From Candidatus Dechloromonas phosphorivorans (lineage in GTDB: Bacteria > Pseudomonadota > Gammaproteobacteria > Burkholderiales > Rhodocyclaceae), in assembly GCA_016721185.1 (NCBI GenBank), contig JADKIP010000014.1, positions 620,001 through 684,000 on the forward strand: DNA of 64,000 nucleotides, in the 5' to 3' direction. Below the pieces are notes generated by a model, which saw nothing but the letters and a program-made list of their open reading frames with translations, ran no database searches and had not been told where the DNA came from. Below, piece after piece: positions 36,743-46,733 of this stretch. The translations under genes were made by a program, and so were the position numbers. The number at the start of each line of letters is the position of its first letter. The stretch's first letter is position 1.

Positions 36743-36853
36743 CCCGCCATCAAAATTGGCCCGAAAAGCCGGTTGACCGCGCAAGGCAGAAAGTACCCTT
36801 GGGGTGCAGCATTCCGTTTTTCCGGCATACCGTGCCGAGTCCGACCAATGGGT

Positions 36854-38113
36854 TCACCGCTTGTGAGGCTGGGCGTTAGCCAGCCCGACGCTTTTCCAGA
36901 ACTGCTCCAGCGTGGCGAGCAGTGCCGGGCTGCCGGCTTTCGGGTAGGTGGCGTAGAGCGCAATGACCAGGCGCTGGTCGAAATCGATATACAGACTCGT
37001 GCCGTGAGCGCCGATCAGGGCGACCCGATTCTTGGCGCCACCGAGATGGATAAAGCCGTAACGTTGCTCGCTGCCTTTCGGCAAGCCCTTGATTTCCGGG
37101 CTGCGCATGCCGGCCGAGGCGGCCAGTGTTTCGATGAACCAGGTGGGGATTTTGCTGCGGTTGCGGTTGGTGCGCGTCTCAAGCAGCAGTTGGCCAATGC
37201 GCCCGAAGTCGCGCAGCGAGAGGGCCAGACCGTCACCGAGTTCGATCCCTTGCGGGTCGGTTAGCCAGAGCACTGGGTGTTCCGGGCGGCTGCGGGCCAG
37301 TAATTGTTCGCAGAAGAGTTGGGCGAGCGGCGTCGCGTTGCTTTCGCTGAGCGTCCAGGCGAGCAGGTCGTCGCTCGGTCTGGCGGACAGGACCGGGGCT
37401 TCAGCCTCGACCAGGGGCTTGTCCCAGAGTCCCTTCTGGCTGAGCCAGGGGCGAATGCCGGCGGCGCTGGGGGCGCTGGTCCAGCCACCGGCTTGCCGCC
37501 AGCTTTCCAGTTCTTCAGGGGTCCAGTTGTACCGTTCTTCGCCTTCCAGCAGGCGCTGGATGGAGAGCTTGCGGGTGCCGGTTTGAGCGTTCAGGGCCGG
37601 GATGTAGCGGTTGACCGATTTGTCGGCCGCCAGTTTTCCTTGGGCGAGACTGATGGCGCCCAGCACGTTGAGCAGTGGGCGGGTGGCCTGAAGCAGCAAA
37701 CGGGGCTGCTCGGCACGGAGGCCATTGCGATAACGTTCGGCGAGGATGCGGCCGTTGTGCAGGATCAGCACGCCGTCGGCCTCAAGGCGGCTGTCGAGCA
37801 GAAAAGCGAGATCGCGTGGGCCGCCATTGAGCGGGTCAGTGCTGCCGATGCTGTCGATCACCAGTGGGCGGGGGGCTGGGCGCAGGGGTTCGCTGGCGGG
37901 AATCGGGGCAAGGCGCAAGACGGGCATGAAGACTTCGCCGGCCGACAGGCTGAGACGCTGGTTTTCCACGGCCAGCCAGTTGCCTTTGTCGATCCATGGG
38001 CCGATGCCTCCGCTGCCTGCGGCCAGCTTTTCAAACTGGCAATTTGGCGCGGCGTGGGCGCCAGACAACAAGGTGGCAAAGGCGATCGACAGTAGCGTCA
38101 GCCGGCGTTTCAT
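36854..38113 (-). CDS. Beta-lactamase-fold serine-hydrolase-like protein lacking the SxxK motif
   Basis: 419 residues with signal peptide (LTLLSIAFATLLSGAHA-A). The arrangement follows class C beta-lactamase/6-aminohexanoate-dimer hydrolase relatives: ADGVLILHNGRILAERYRNG, the helix where SxxK should lie, KSVNRYIPAL, QRLLEGEERYNW, and the late strand YGFIHLGG, GAHGTSLYIDFDQ. At the nucleophile position the sequence is LLLQATRPLLNVLG, with no Ser-x-x-Lys. It is probably a non-hydrolytic relative. Last gene of the antiporter operon; its start shares one base with the YbdK stop. Confidence 0.8.
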   Translation of the reverse strand: MKRRLTLLSIAFATLLSGAHAAPNCQFEKLAAGSGGIGPWIDKGNWLAVENQRLSLSAGEVFMPVLRLAPIPASEPLRPAPRPLVIDSIGSTDPLNGGPRDLAFLLDSRLEADGVLILHNGRILAERYRNGLRAEQPRLLLQATRPLLNVLGAISLAQGKLAADKSVNRYIPALNAQTGTRKLSIQRLLEGEERYNWTPEELESWRQAGGWTSAPSAAGIRPWLSQKGLWDKPLVEAEAPVLSARPSDDLLAWTLSESNATPLAQLFCEQLLARSRPEHPVLWLTDPQGIELGDGLALSLRDFGRIGQLLLETRTNRNRSKIPTWFIETLAASAGMRSPEIKGLPKGSEQRYGFIHLGGAKNRVALIGAHGTSLYIDFDQRLVIALYATYPKAGSPALLATLEQFWKSVGLANAQPHKR

Positions 38114-39264
38114 CAGGAATGCTCCCAGGATTTGTTGGAGGTTGGCGCCATCAGGCGCTCGGTTGTTTCGCGAACAACGTCGTTCAGATTGTGATGCAGG
38201 TTATGTCGGGCGCGCAGCCAGCTAGCATCGCCGGCATCTGCGTTAACGATGGGTAAAAGCGCCTTCAGCCAATGTCCGCAGCCGAGTTCGCGGGCGTCTT
38301 CGCTCAGGGTTTCGAGCAGCTCAAGCAGGCTTTCGCGCAGCGGCCGCTGGCAAAGTGCGACCGGGTCGGAAATCATCGCCGCCATGCCGTAACGGCAGGC
38401 CTGGAATTTGTTGTAACGGGCGACGTGGGCCTGCAAACCGGTATGCAGTTCGGGTCGGGTGCGCAGCAGCCAGCGGCTGAGCGATTGCGCCAGCGCGGCT
38501 AACGAGCTGGCTTGTTCAATTGTCAGCGGGGTATCGCAGACGCGGATTTCAACGGTGCCGAATTCGGGTTTCGGCCGGACATCCCAGTAAAGGTCCTTGA
38601 TGCCGCTGGCAATGCCGCAGGACTGCAAAAAGCTGAAATGCCTGACAAATTCGGCCCAGTTGGCCAGTGGCGGACACTGGCCGCTGAGCGGAAAGGCCGA
38701 GACGGCGTTGAGCCGGGCTGACTGAAAGAAGGTGTCGACACCATCGACAAACGGCGAAGCGGCGGAGAGCGCAATGAAGGCCGGGACATAAACGCCGAGC
38801 GCCTGGGTCAGCCAGATGGCATCGTCGGCCGAGGTGCAGCCGACATGAACGTGCTGGCCGAAAACGGTGAATTGTTTGGCCAGATAGCCGTAGCGCTGGT
38901 AGAGATTGTCGAAGCGTTCACCGGGGCAGATGCGGCGTTCCGGCCAGCGATGGAAGGGGTGGGTGCCGCCGCCGCAGACGGCGATGTTGTGACGGGCGCA
39001 GTGGGTGCGCAGCGTTTCACGCAGGCCGGCTAGATCACTGGCAATGCCGTCTACGGTCGACTGGGGCAGGGTGCTGATTTCGATCATGCTTTCGGTGATC
39101 TCAAGCTTGATTTCACCGTAACGTTCGTCGTATTTCAGGCTGTCGATCAGATCGGTGGCGGCCCGCGTCAGATCGAAATCACGCTTCGACACCAGTTGCA
39201 GTTCGAGTTCGACGCCCAGCGTCAGGGCCTCGCTATGTTTGAATTCGCCGAGGGGCTGGCTCAT
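38113..39264 (-). CDS. ybdK: YbdK-type carboxylate-amine ligase (glutamate-cysteine ligase 2 family)
   Basis: 383 residues, matching YbdK length. GCS2 family: TLGVELELQLVSKRDFDL at the N-terminus, GGGTHPFHRW, FGQHVHVGC with metal-site histidines, and VEIRVCDTPLTIEQ. E. coli YbdK has weak gamma-glutamylcysteine synthetase activity. Here it sits between a cation:proton antiporter (4-base overlap) and the beta-lactamase-like gene. The antiporter beside it is of the family whose Kef members are gated by glutathione adducts, so the company is suggestive. Confidence 0.9.
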   Translation of the reverse strand: MSQPLGEFKHSEALTLGVELELQLVSKRDFDLTRAATDLIDSLKYDERYGEIKLEITESMIEISTLPQSTVDGIASDLAGLRETLRTHCARHNIAVCGGGTHPFHRWPERRICPGERFDNLYQRYGYLAKQFTVFGQHVHVGCTSADDAIWLTQALGVYVPAFIALSAASPFVDGVDTFFQSARLNAVSAFPLSGQCPPLANWAEFVRHFSFLQSCGIASGIKDLYWDVRPKPEFGTVEIRVCDTPLTIEQASSLAALAQSLSRWLLRTRPELHTGLQAHVARYNKFQACRYGMAAMISDPVALCQRPLRESLLELLETLSEDARELGCGHWLKALLPIVNADAGDASWLRARHNLHHNLNDVVRETTERLMAPTSNKSWEHS

Positions 39265-40535
39265 GCAATACCTCCCTGGGTTGCCGCCGCAGTTTCCGTT
39301 TCACCCGATTTGCGCAGGGCTAGCCGGCACAGCGCCGGGCCGGCGAGTTCCATGATGGCGGCTGCAAAGAGCGGCAGGGCAAGGGCCGAGCGGCCGATTT
39401 CCGGGTAGAGGCTGGCGATTTCGTAGGCCATGAAAACGGCGGTGGCGGACAGTGGCTGAATGCCGACCCCGACCAGAATCCGCTTCGGCAAGGGCAGGCT
39501 GCCGCCGGACCAGGCGAGCGCGCCGATTTTGGCAATCGCCCGCACCACCAGCAAACCGAGCGCCTGCAGACCAGTCAGCCAAGTGAAATCCTGCCAGGGC
39601 AGCGAGGCACCAACGATCACGAAAAGGATGATGGCGAGCAGCCAGTGGCCTTCCGGCAGTTGCGTGTAGCGCAAGGTTTGGTGCTTGTCGCGAACGGCCA
39701 GGAGAATACCCATCAGGAACAAGGTGAGGAAAACCGGCACCGCCAGCATCCGGGCGATGCCGACGGCGAGTAGCGCGCTGGCGACCAGAACAAAGACCTG
39801 TGCCAGCGAGCGCTTGGGGAGCAGGCGGGCAATCAGGAGTGCCAGTTGGGCCGCGCCCCAGGCGATGAGCAGGGCGCCGATGGCGACCCAGAGCGGGTGG
39901 GCAAGTGCGTTCAACCAGTCTTCACTGTGTTCGGCATGGATGATGCCGAGGACGATGGCAAAGGCGATAAAGGAGGCAGCCGAGCCCAACGCGGTGTGAA
40001 GGATAATGCGTTCGGTCACCTGGCCCTGGGCCTTAGATTCTTCAATAGTCAGCAGGACGACGGCCGGTGCCGAGGCCATCGTTACCGCGGCGGTGGCGGC
40101 CGCCCAGGCCGGGCTGAGGCCAACCAGCAGCAGGGCAAAGGAGAAGATCAGCGCGAAGGAAAGGACGATGTCGCTCAAGGTGCTGCGCAGCAATTCCGGG
40201 TTGCGGACCAGCCAGGAGAGATCAAGTCGCCGGCCGACTTCCATCATCAGCAGGCCGAGCGCGGCGTCGGCCATCGGCCGTGCCTGGGCCAGGGCTTCTA
40301 TGCTGATCCAGCCTAACAGTGCCGGGCCAAAGACGGTGCCGGCCAGCACGTAGCCGATGACCTTCGGCCAGCCGGCGTGGGCGTGCAACCATTCGCCGAT
40401 GAGCAGGCCGACGACGAGCAAGAGGCTGAAGAGCGCCAGGGTATCGATGCTTTCAGGGAAGGGGGGCAGGAAAATCAGGCGCTCAAGCAGGGATTCCCAG
40501 GCGCTGCGCAGCGGGGATAGCAGGCGGTCAATCAT
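39261..40535 (-). CDS. CPA2-family cation:proton antiporter (first)
   Basis: 424 residues, about 12 membrane helices, no TrkA-N regulatory domain. Conserved parts: LLVVGLLIGEWLHAHAGWPKVIGYVLAG, GPALLGW, LGLLMMEVGRRLDLSWL (helix 3, here Met-Met-Glu-Val in place of the usual Phe-x-x-Gly), and ASAPAVVLLTIEESKAQG. It exchanges K+ or Na+ for protons at the inner membrane. In an operon with gamma-glutamyl enzymes. Confidence 0.9.
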   Translation of the reverse strand: MIDRLLSPLRSAWESLLERLIFLPPFPESIDTLALFSLLLVVGLLIGEWLHAHAGWPKVIGYVLAGTVFGPALLGWISIEALAQARPMADAALGLLMMEVGRRLDLSWLVRNPELLRSTLSDIVLSFALIFSFALLLVGLSPAWAAATAAVTMASAPAVVLLTIEESKAQGQVTERIILHTALGSAASFIAFAIVLGIIHAEHSEDWLNALAHPLWVAIGALLIAWGAAQLALLIARLLPKRSLAQVFVLVASALLAVGIARMLAVPVFLTLFLMGILLAVRDKHQTLRYTQLPEGHWLLAIILFVIVGASLPWQDFTWLTGLQALGLLVVRAIAKIGALAWSGGSLPLPKRILVGVGIQPLSATAVFMAYEIASLYPEIGRSALALPLFAAAIMELAGPALCRLALRKSGETETAAATQGGIA

Positions 40536-40573
40536 TTTTGGCCCGGTTTTTGGTCCCGTTTATGGTCAATTCC

Positions 40574-40587
40574 TGCGGTCGACCGTA
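40574..40587. repeat. Palindromic copy of the GTYGACCGCA motif family
   Basis: TGCGGTCGACCGTA, a near-perfect palindrome, sits in the gap between the first antiporter gene and the PuuD-like gene. It is one member of a family of exact GTTGACCGCA or GTCGACCGCA sites on either strand at 3376, 5302, 6239, 8824, 11134, 11519, 16977, 21179, 22112, 22975, 25417, 27076, 29194, 35647, 36049, 40574, 43441, 45918, 56061 and 58679. Most others are inside genes. Confidence 0.75.
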
Positions 40588-40601
40588 GCAAAAGGCCAAA
40601 A

Positions 40602-41384
40602 TTACCATCGGCGACCTCGGGCTGCACTCAGGAACTCATCCAGAATCGGCGTGCAGTCGAGTAATTGCGTACTGCCCGGTGGGTGAAATTCCGGGTGCCA
40701 TTGCAGGCCTAGCACGTAGGGTTTGCCCTCCAGCCTGACCGCTTCGATCAGGCCGTCGCCAGTGCTGCGGGCCTCGACCCGCAATCCCCGGCCGATTGCC
40801 TTGATCGCCTGGTGGTGAATGGAGACGACGCCGCCGCTGGTGGTGTCCGGGTAGAGCTTGCTCAGCCCCGAGTTGGCATCCCATTCGATACCGTGAATAT
40901 GCTTGTCGTAGTCGGTGTGCAAGTGAACGGCCGGGTTGTCGTATTGCGTCGCAATGTCCTGATACAGGGTGCCGCCCATCGCGACATTGATCAGTTGCGC
41001 GCCGCGGCAGATGCCGAGCACCGGCTTGCCGGCCTCCATGAATTCATGCAGCAATTCCATTTCGTAGGCGTCGCGCAAGCGGTCGCCAGCCCAGTCCGGG
41101 TGCTGGGGTTCCTCGCCGTAGGATTGCGGGCTGATATCGGCGCCACCCTGCAAGACCAGACCGTCGAGATATTGCGGATAGTCCGAAAGGCGAATCCTGC
41201 TGCGGTGGACTACGCCATCGCCGCTGACCGAGGGGATCATGAAAACCATCACCTCGCGCGACATCACCCAGTGGGCGACCGACTGTTCAAGGTATTGCAG
41301 CGATTTCGACTGCAGACCGATGGCGCCGGGCTGCGGGTGGTAAATGCGGGCGGACAGGCCGATGCGTAAGGGGCGTTTGGTCAT
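40602..41384 (-). CDS. Gamma-glutamyl-gamma-aminobutyrate hydrolase-like class I amidotransferase (PuuD family)
   Basis: 260 residues. Triad elements: the nucleophile elbow LGICRGAQLINVAMGGTLYQD with its Cys, and LQWHPEFHPPGS with His and Glu; also VVSIHHQAIKAIG. PuuD-type enzymes cut gamma-glutamyl amides. It lies between the two antiporter genes: its start overlaps the stop of the upstream antiporter by four bases, and 66 bases separate it from the next. Substrate not decidable, but gamma-glutamyl metabolites link it with YbdK. Confidence 0.9.
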   Translation of the reverse strand: MTKRPLRIGLSARIYHPQPGAIGLQSKSLQYLEQSVAHWVMSREVMVFMIPSVSGDGVVHRSRIRLSDYPQYLDGLVLQGGADISPQSYGEEPQHPDWAGDRLRDAYEMELLHEFMEAGKPVLGICRGAQLINVAMGGTLYQDIATQYDNPAVHLHTDYDKHIHGIEWDANSGLSKLYPDTTSGGVVSIHHQAIKAIGRGLRVEARSTGDGLIEAVRLEGKPYVLGLQWHPEFHPPGSTQLLDCTPILDEFLSAARGRRW

Positions 41385-42610
41385 GAAGAAATTCCTCCTG
41401 AGGATTCTGGCGTGGCGCTTGCCGAGGGCTTCGGGCGCCGGTCGATCAGGCGACTTGCCTCGCCGAAGCCCTTGATGGCTGTTTGTGTAGCCAGTGGGCC
41501 GAACAGTTGCATGAGCAGGATGGTCGCCAGCAGAATGCCGACCAGTTTGGGGTCGATGCCGCTATAAAGCGCTTGCGTGTTGACCAACAGGACCAGCGTA
41601 ACGCTCGACATCGGTTGCAGGCCGATGCTGAGCATTAGGCTTTCGCGGCTTGAAAGGCCGAGGCGCCGACGCGCGGCCAGCGCTGCCAGCAGTTGGCCAC
41701 CCAGCCTGACCAAGGCAATAGTCAGCGCCTCCGGCCAGTATTCGGCAAGATGAGCGATGTCGAGTGCGGCGCCGGCGAGGACAAAGGTGATGACCAGAAA
41801 GACTCGGGCATCGCTCGCAATACGGATGGCGATGACCTTTCGCTCACCGTCGATGGTGCGGACCAGAAAGCCGAAAATCAGCATGGGTAGCAGCACTGAA
41901 ACCTCAAGATAGAGTGCCGTACCGACACCGAGCACGATACTGCCGAGAATCAGCAGATGCTGGTGTTCAGGCTGCCTTTCCAGCTTTTCGGCACCGAGCA
42001 GGACGAGGCCGGCGCAAGCGCCGCCAAGAATGACGCAACCCAAAATGCTGCCCAATGAACCGCCCAGATTGACCAGCAGGCTGGTGCTCCCGGCATCGTC
42101 GAAGAAAGGTTGCAGCAGAATGACGGCCAAAAAGGCAACGCAGCCGTTGATCGCTACCATCGTGTAGAGCAGACCGGTGCGTTCCCCTTTGGCGCCGACA
42201 TCACTGCAGGTGGCGATCGTGATGGCGGCGGAAGTGGCCAGGCAAAGCGCGGCGGCGAAGAGGGCGGCCAGCGGCGTAAAACCCCAGTAAATAAACAGGG
42301 CAAGCATCAGCAAGCCGGAAGTCAGGGATATGCCCAGGCCGGCCAGCAGGCGATCGAGCCCTTCGCGGATGCTGGTGCGGGGTACCAGGTAACCCAGCTC
42401 GAAGAGAATCAGGCCGAGCGCCAGATCGATAAACAGCTGGGCCGATTCGATATGCAAAGGGGTTATCCAGCTCAGGCCGCTTTGCCCGACCAGTAGCCCG
42501 AAAAGCACGTAGCCGGTGGTTCTGGGCAGGGCCAGGGTCCGCCGCGACAGTTCGCCAGCGGCAAGACCGCCGAGTAACACAAAGCCGAAGAGTTGGACCG
42601 AGTTGAACAT
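41381..42610 (-). CDS. CPA2-family cation:proton antiporter (second)
   Basis: 409 residues from the ATG at 42610 (frame open to 42670). Twelve or so membrane helices: FGFVLLGGLAAGELSRRTLALPRTTGYVLFG, DLALGLILFELGYLVPR and SIGLQPMSSVTLVLLVNTQ. It shares only distant likeness with the first antiporter in this operon, so the two are not a recent duplication. First gene of a five-gene minus-strand unit; a hairpin with seven T lies directly before the chosen start (see terminator entry). Confidence 0.88.
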   Translation of the reverse strand: MFNSVQLFGFVLLGGLAAGELSRRTLALPRTTGYVLFGLLVGQSGLSWITPLHIESAQLFIDLALGLILFELGYLVPRTSIREGLDRLLAGLGISLTSGLLMLALFIYWGFTPLAALFAAALCLATSAAITIATCSDVGAKGERTGLLYTMVAINGCVAFLAVILLQPFFDDAGSTSLLVNLGGSLGSILGCVILGGACAGLVLLGAEKLERQPEHQHLLILGSIVLGVGTALYLEVSVLLPMLIFGFLVRTIDGERKVIAIRIASDARVFLVITFVLAGAALDIAHLAEYWPEALTIALVRLGGQLLAALAARRRLGLSSRESLMLSIGLQPMSSVTLVLLVNTQALYSGIDPKLVGILLATILLMQLFGPLATQTAIKGFGEASRLIDRRPKPSASATPESSGGISS

Positions 42611-42611
42611 G

Positions 42612-42635
42612 AAAAAAATGGAGGCATGGGCCTCC
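42612..42635 (-). terminator. Intrinsic terminator/attenuator directly before antiporter start
   Basis: On the minus strand GGAGGC-CCAT-GCCTCC-A-TTTTTTT ends two bases before the ATG at 42610. Six GC-rich pairs plus seven T are a textbook rho-independent terminator, yet it lies between the promoter region (near 42670-42700) and the start codon of the gene it precedes. Conditional termination in the leader is a possible role. AAAAGGAG and GGAGG before the hairpin could bind ribosomes on a short leader ORF. Confidence 0.6.
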
Positions 42636-42698
42636 GAACTCCTTTTGGCAGCAGGTGCGTCTAAAAACAACTCACAAATACATTGCTAACCAATATAA

Positions 42699-43274
42699 TT
42701 GACGGCTTGGATTGACGCAATCAGATTGTCAGGCTACCTCTTGAAGACCTCTTCACTCCCCCCCGCGAACTCCACCGCCCACTTGCTGCCGATGGATGTG
42801 TTGCAACAGTTTCGGCTGATTTTCGGCTCCATGCGCCAGTATTTTCGTTTGGTCGAGGAGCGCTGCGGGATGTCCGGGTCGCAGATGTGGGTGCTGCAGG
42901 AAGTTCAACGTACGCCTGAAATTGGCATTGGCGAGTTGGCAACCCGCCTGGGCGTGCATCAATCGACCTGTAGCCTGTTGGTCGATAAACTGGTGGCCTC
43001 GGGTTGTTTGATCAAAAAACGGCAGAGTGCTGATCAGCGCCGGGTTGGGCTGTGTCTGGATGCAAGCGGCTTGACTGCTCTGGCCGCCTTGCCCGGGCCG
43101 GCCGAGGGGATTCTCCCGGAAGCCTTGTCGAAATTGCCTGTTGTCTCTCTAAAAACATTGCATATCAATCTAGAAGAATTGATTCTGCATTTGCCCGGCA
43201 AGGATGAATCCTGTGCCGGGACACCGCTATCCGAGTTGGTTGCTGCGCCGGATGCCACGGGGAAATCGACATGA
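42699..43274 (+). CDS. MarR family transcriptional regulator
   Basis: Up to 191 residues; start unclear (TTG at 42699 or 42744, ATG at 42792). Winged helix core: GSQMWVLQEVQRTPEIGIGELATRLGVH, STCSLLVDKLVASGCLIKKRQSADQRRVG with the wing Asp-Gln-Arg-Arg. It is divergent from the antiporter operon with almost no gap, the usual sign that it controls that operon and itself. The C-terminal extension of about 50 residues is longer than usual. Coupled by overlap to the OmpA gene. Confidence 0.88.
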   Translation: MTAWIDAIRLSGYLLKTSSLPPANSTAHLLPMDVLQQFRLIFGSMRQYFRLVEERCGMSGSQMWVLQEVQRTPEIGIGELATRLGVHQSTCSLLVDKLVASGCLIKKRQSADQRRVGLCLDASGLTALAALPGPAEGILPEALSKLPVVSLKTLHINLEELILHLPGKDESCAGTPLSELVAAPDATGKST

Positions 43275-43780
43275 TGCCCATTCATCGACTGGGCGGACTG
43301 CTCTTGACCGTGATGATTGCAGGCTGTGCCGTGGCGCCGCCGACACCGGCGCCGGTAAGTCCGGCCGTAGAGGAACGCCAACGCCCCGTGGCCGCCGCTG
43401 CAGAGCCCGTGCACTCGCCGAGTGAAGTGCAGGTGATGGCTGCGGTCGACAACGAAAACAACGTGTTTTTCGTTTTGGGTTCATCCGGCGTCGATGCTGT
43501 CGGGCGCAAGAAAGTGCAAGACCATGCCAGGCGACTGAAGGCTGATCCCAAGCTGGAGGTGACGCTGGTCGGTTACACCGATGATCTGGGTAGCTTGTCT
43601 TACAACCTGGCTATTGCCGAACAACGGGTCAACGCCATTCACAAAGAGTTGCGCAGCAACGGGGTTCGTTCAAACCAGATTCGCCGCCATGTGGCAGGGC
43701 CGGAGCAGTTGTCGCCCGCTTGTCGGTCGACTGAATGCCGCAAAAAAATGCGGCGAGTCCAGTTCGTTTATGCCGATTAA
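43271..43780 (+). CDS. OmpA-domain outer-membrane lipoprotein
   Basis: 169 residues. Lipobox VMIAGC (Cys near residue 19) follows a short signal; a Pro/Ala-rich linker leads to an OmpA C-terminal domain: VFFVLGSSGVDAVGRKKVQ, LVGYTDDLGSLSYNLAIAEQR and the NQIRRHVAGPEQ end. Such domains bind peptidoglycan. The start overlaps the MarR stop (ATGA), an odd pairing that suggests joint expression. Confidence 0.9.
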   Translation: MMPIHRLGGLLLTVMIAGCAVAPPTPAPVSPAVEERQRPVAAAAEPVHSPSEVQVMAAVDNENNVFFVLGSSGVDAVGRKKVQDHARRLKADPKLEVTLVGYTDDLGSLSYNLAIAEQRVNAIHKELRSNGVRSNQIRRHVAGPEQLSPACRSTECRKKMRRVQFVYAD

Positions 43781-43792
43781 GCGCCGGGTTAA

Positions 43793-45138
<1,346 letters not shown>

Positions 45139-45142
<4 letters not shown>

Positions 45143-46020
45143 TGTAGTTTCTGGCTAGCGGTTTGCTCGAACAGCGCGGCGACTTCGGCAGGGCTGAAAC
45201 GGTAAACATGGTTGCAGATATCGTCGCGGATCAGAATTTCACCGTGTTCGGCCAGCATGGTTTCGGCATCGGCCCGACCCAGGCTGCGAATCATGTCGCT
45301 GACCTTTTCCCGGTCTTGCGGGCAGTGATAAACCACCGTAGTCGGGTCATAAAGTCGCACGCCATGACTGGCCATTTCGTCATGAAAGAGGCGGGTGAGC
45401 AGCGTAACGGCGTCAAGCTCCAGTAGTTCGGCCGGTTTGACGGTGGAAGCCAAGTGGCTGATCCGGTTCCAGGTATCCGGGTCGCGCAGATCGGCATCCG
45501 GCATTTTCTGCAGGAAGAGGCAGACGGCGGCTTGCGAATTGGCCGTGGCAAACAGGCGCGATGCCTGCTGTTCCGATTGCTCCAGGTAATGCTCAAAAAT
45601 GGCGGCGATGCTGTCGCCGACCATTGGCACGAAGCTTTGGTAAGGCTGCCGGGCATCGGGCATGTCGAGGCTCATCATCAATTGGCCGCCTTGATGGGCA
45701 CCGAGCAAATCGCCGACCGGGGCGGGGAGCACCACAGGGTTACTGCGCGCCATGCCGCGCATTTGCAACTGCTCGTTGCAATCCATCACCAGTAGCTGAA
45801 TCGGGCCGTTGCCGCGCAATTGCAGGGTCAGGCGACCGGGCTGCTTGAGCTGGCCGGCAATCAGCGCGGTGACGGCCGCCGTTTCGCCGAGCAACTGGGC
45901 GACGGTCGGTTGATAGTTGCGGTCAACCTGCATTTGTTGCCAAACATCGCCGAGATGAACCAGGGCGCCGCGAATATTCAGGTTTTCAAACAGGAAGCGG
46001 CGAATCGTGCTTTCGCTCAT
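45139..46020 (-). CDS. hslO: Hsp33 family chaperone with degenerate zinc centre
   Basis: 293 residues, standard Hsp33 length, with the normal N-terminal fold (RRFLFENLNIRGALVHLGDVW, GRLTLQLRGNGPIQLLVMDC). The redox switch at the C-terminus should have CxC and CxxC. Here the first reads YHCPQDREKV and the second RDDICNHVYRF, so only one Cys of each pair remains (E. coli Cys234 becomes Gln, Cys265 becomes Asp). The zinc-thiolate switch is probably lost or altered. Its start overlaps the ArsC-like gene by four bases. Confidence 0.92.
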
Positions 46021-46403
46021 TTAAGTTGTTCCGCGTAATTTTCCGGGGTAAAGCCGATGATGAGCTGGCGGCCGGTGTCGAGCACGGGCCGCTTGATCAG
46101 GCTGGGATACTGCGCCATTAGTTCAATGGCTTTGGCTTCATTGACGTCAGTACGTTCCGCGTCCGTCAGTTTTTTCCAGGTCAGGCCGCGCTTGTTGAGC
46201 AGTGTTTCCCAGCCGGCCCGCTGGCTCCAGTCGGCCAGATGCGCCGCGGCGACACCGGCCTTCTTGTAATCCGTGAATTCATAGTCGACACCGTTTTCGC
46301 TCAGCCAGTTGAAGGCTTTTTTCATGGTGTCGCAATTTTTATGCCGAAGACAAATAAGGTATCTTTGTCCTTCTGAGGCGATGGTTTTTGCATATAATGA
46401 CAT
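46017..46403 (-). CDS. ArsC/Spx-family reductase (YffB-like), N-terminus out of frame
   Basis: The body is a clear YffB-type thioredoxin-fold protein: KNCDTMKKAFNWLSENGVDYEF with the active-site Cys, DYKKAGV, and KRPVLDTGRQLIIGFTPENY at the end. The first 20-odd residues in this frame are not family-like. Adding one A to the run at 46336-46340 turns them into LFVFGIKNCDTMKK, the normal first strand. So the real start is shorter and the present N-terminus is an artefact or a frameshift. Precedes hslO with overlap. Confidence 0.8.
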   Translation of the reverse strand: MSLYAKTIASEGQRYLICLRHKNCDTMKKAFNWLSENGVDYEFTDYKKAGVAAAHLADWSQRAGWETLLNKRGLTWKKLTDAERTDVNEAKAIELMAQYPSLIKRPVLDTGRQLIIGFTPENYAEQLK

Positions 46404-46733
46404 CCGATTTGGTGCGGCAGAACAAGCTAAAGGTAATAGTTTAAGGTGTCAGATTGGACTGCGCGAGAAATATCTGGTTGGACAAAATATCCAACTCGAT
46501 GAATTCCTCACTAGCTCTGCCAGCGATAACGGAAGCAAGTGATTGAATGATTGGAGGTAGGAAATTTGCATTATGATGGCATAATCCAGAAGGATTAAAA
46601 TTCTGGAAGGTTTGGTTTTGTATCTACACTTGCCTGAATTAGCGCATTTGAAGAATCAATTTCAATAGTCGCACTGCACGAATTCGCTATGGGTGCCATT
46701 TGGCATGTTAAACCGACAACTCCATGACACAAC
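46404..46733. other. 330-base AT-rich gap at left edge of glycosylation island
   Basis: No convincing gene; short frames here overlap antisense ArsC-like sequence. The DNA becomes visibly AT-rich from about 46540 (for example TTGCATTATGATGGCATAATCC), in contrast with the GC-rich genes to the left. It must hold the promoter of the island genes and probably marks the junction of acquired DNA. No direct repeat or integrase remnant was seen. Confidence 0.5.
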
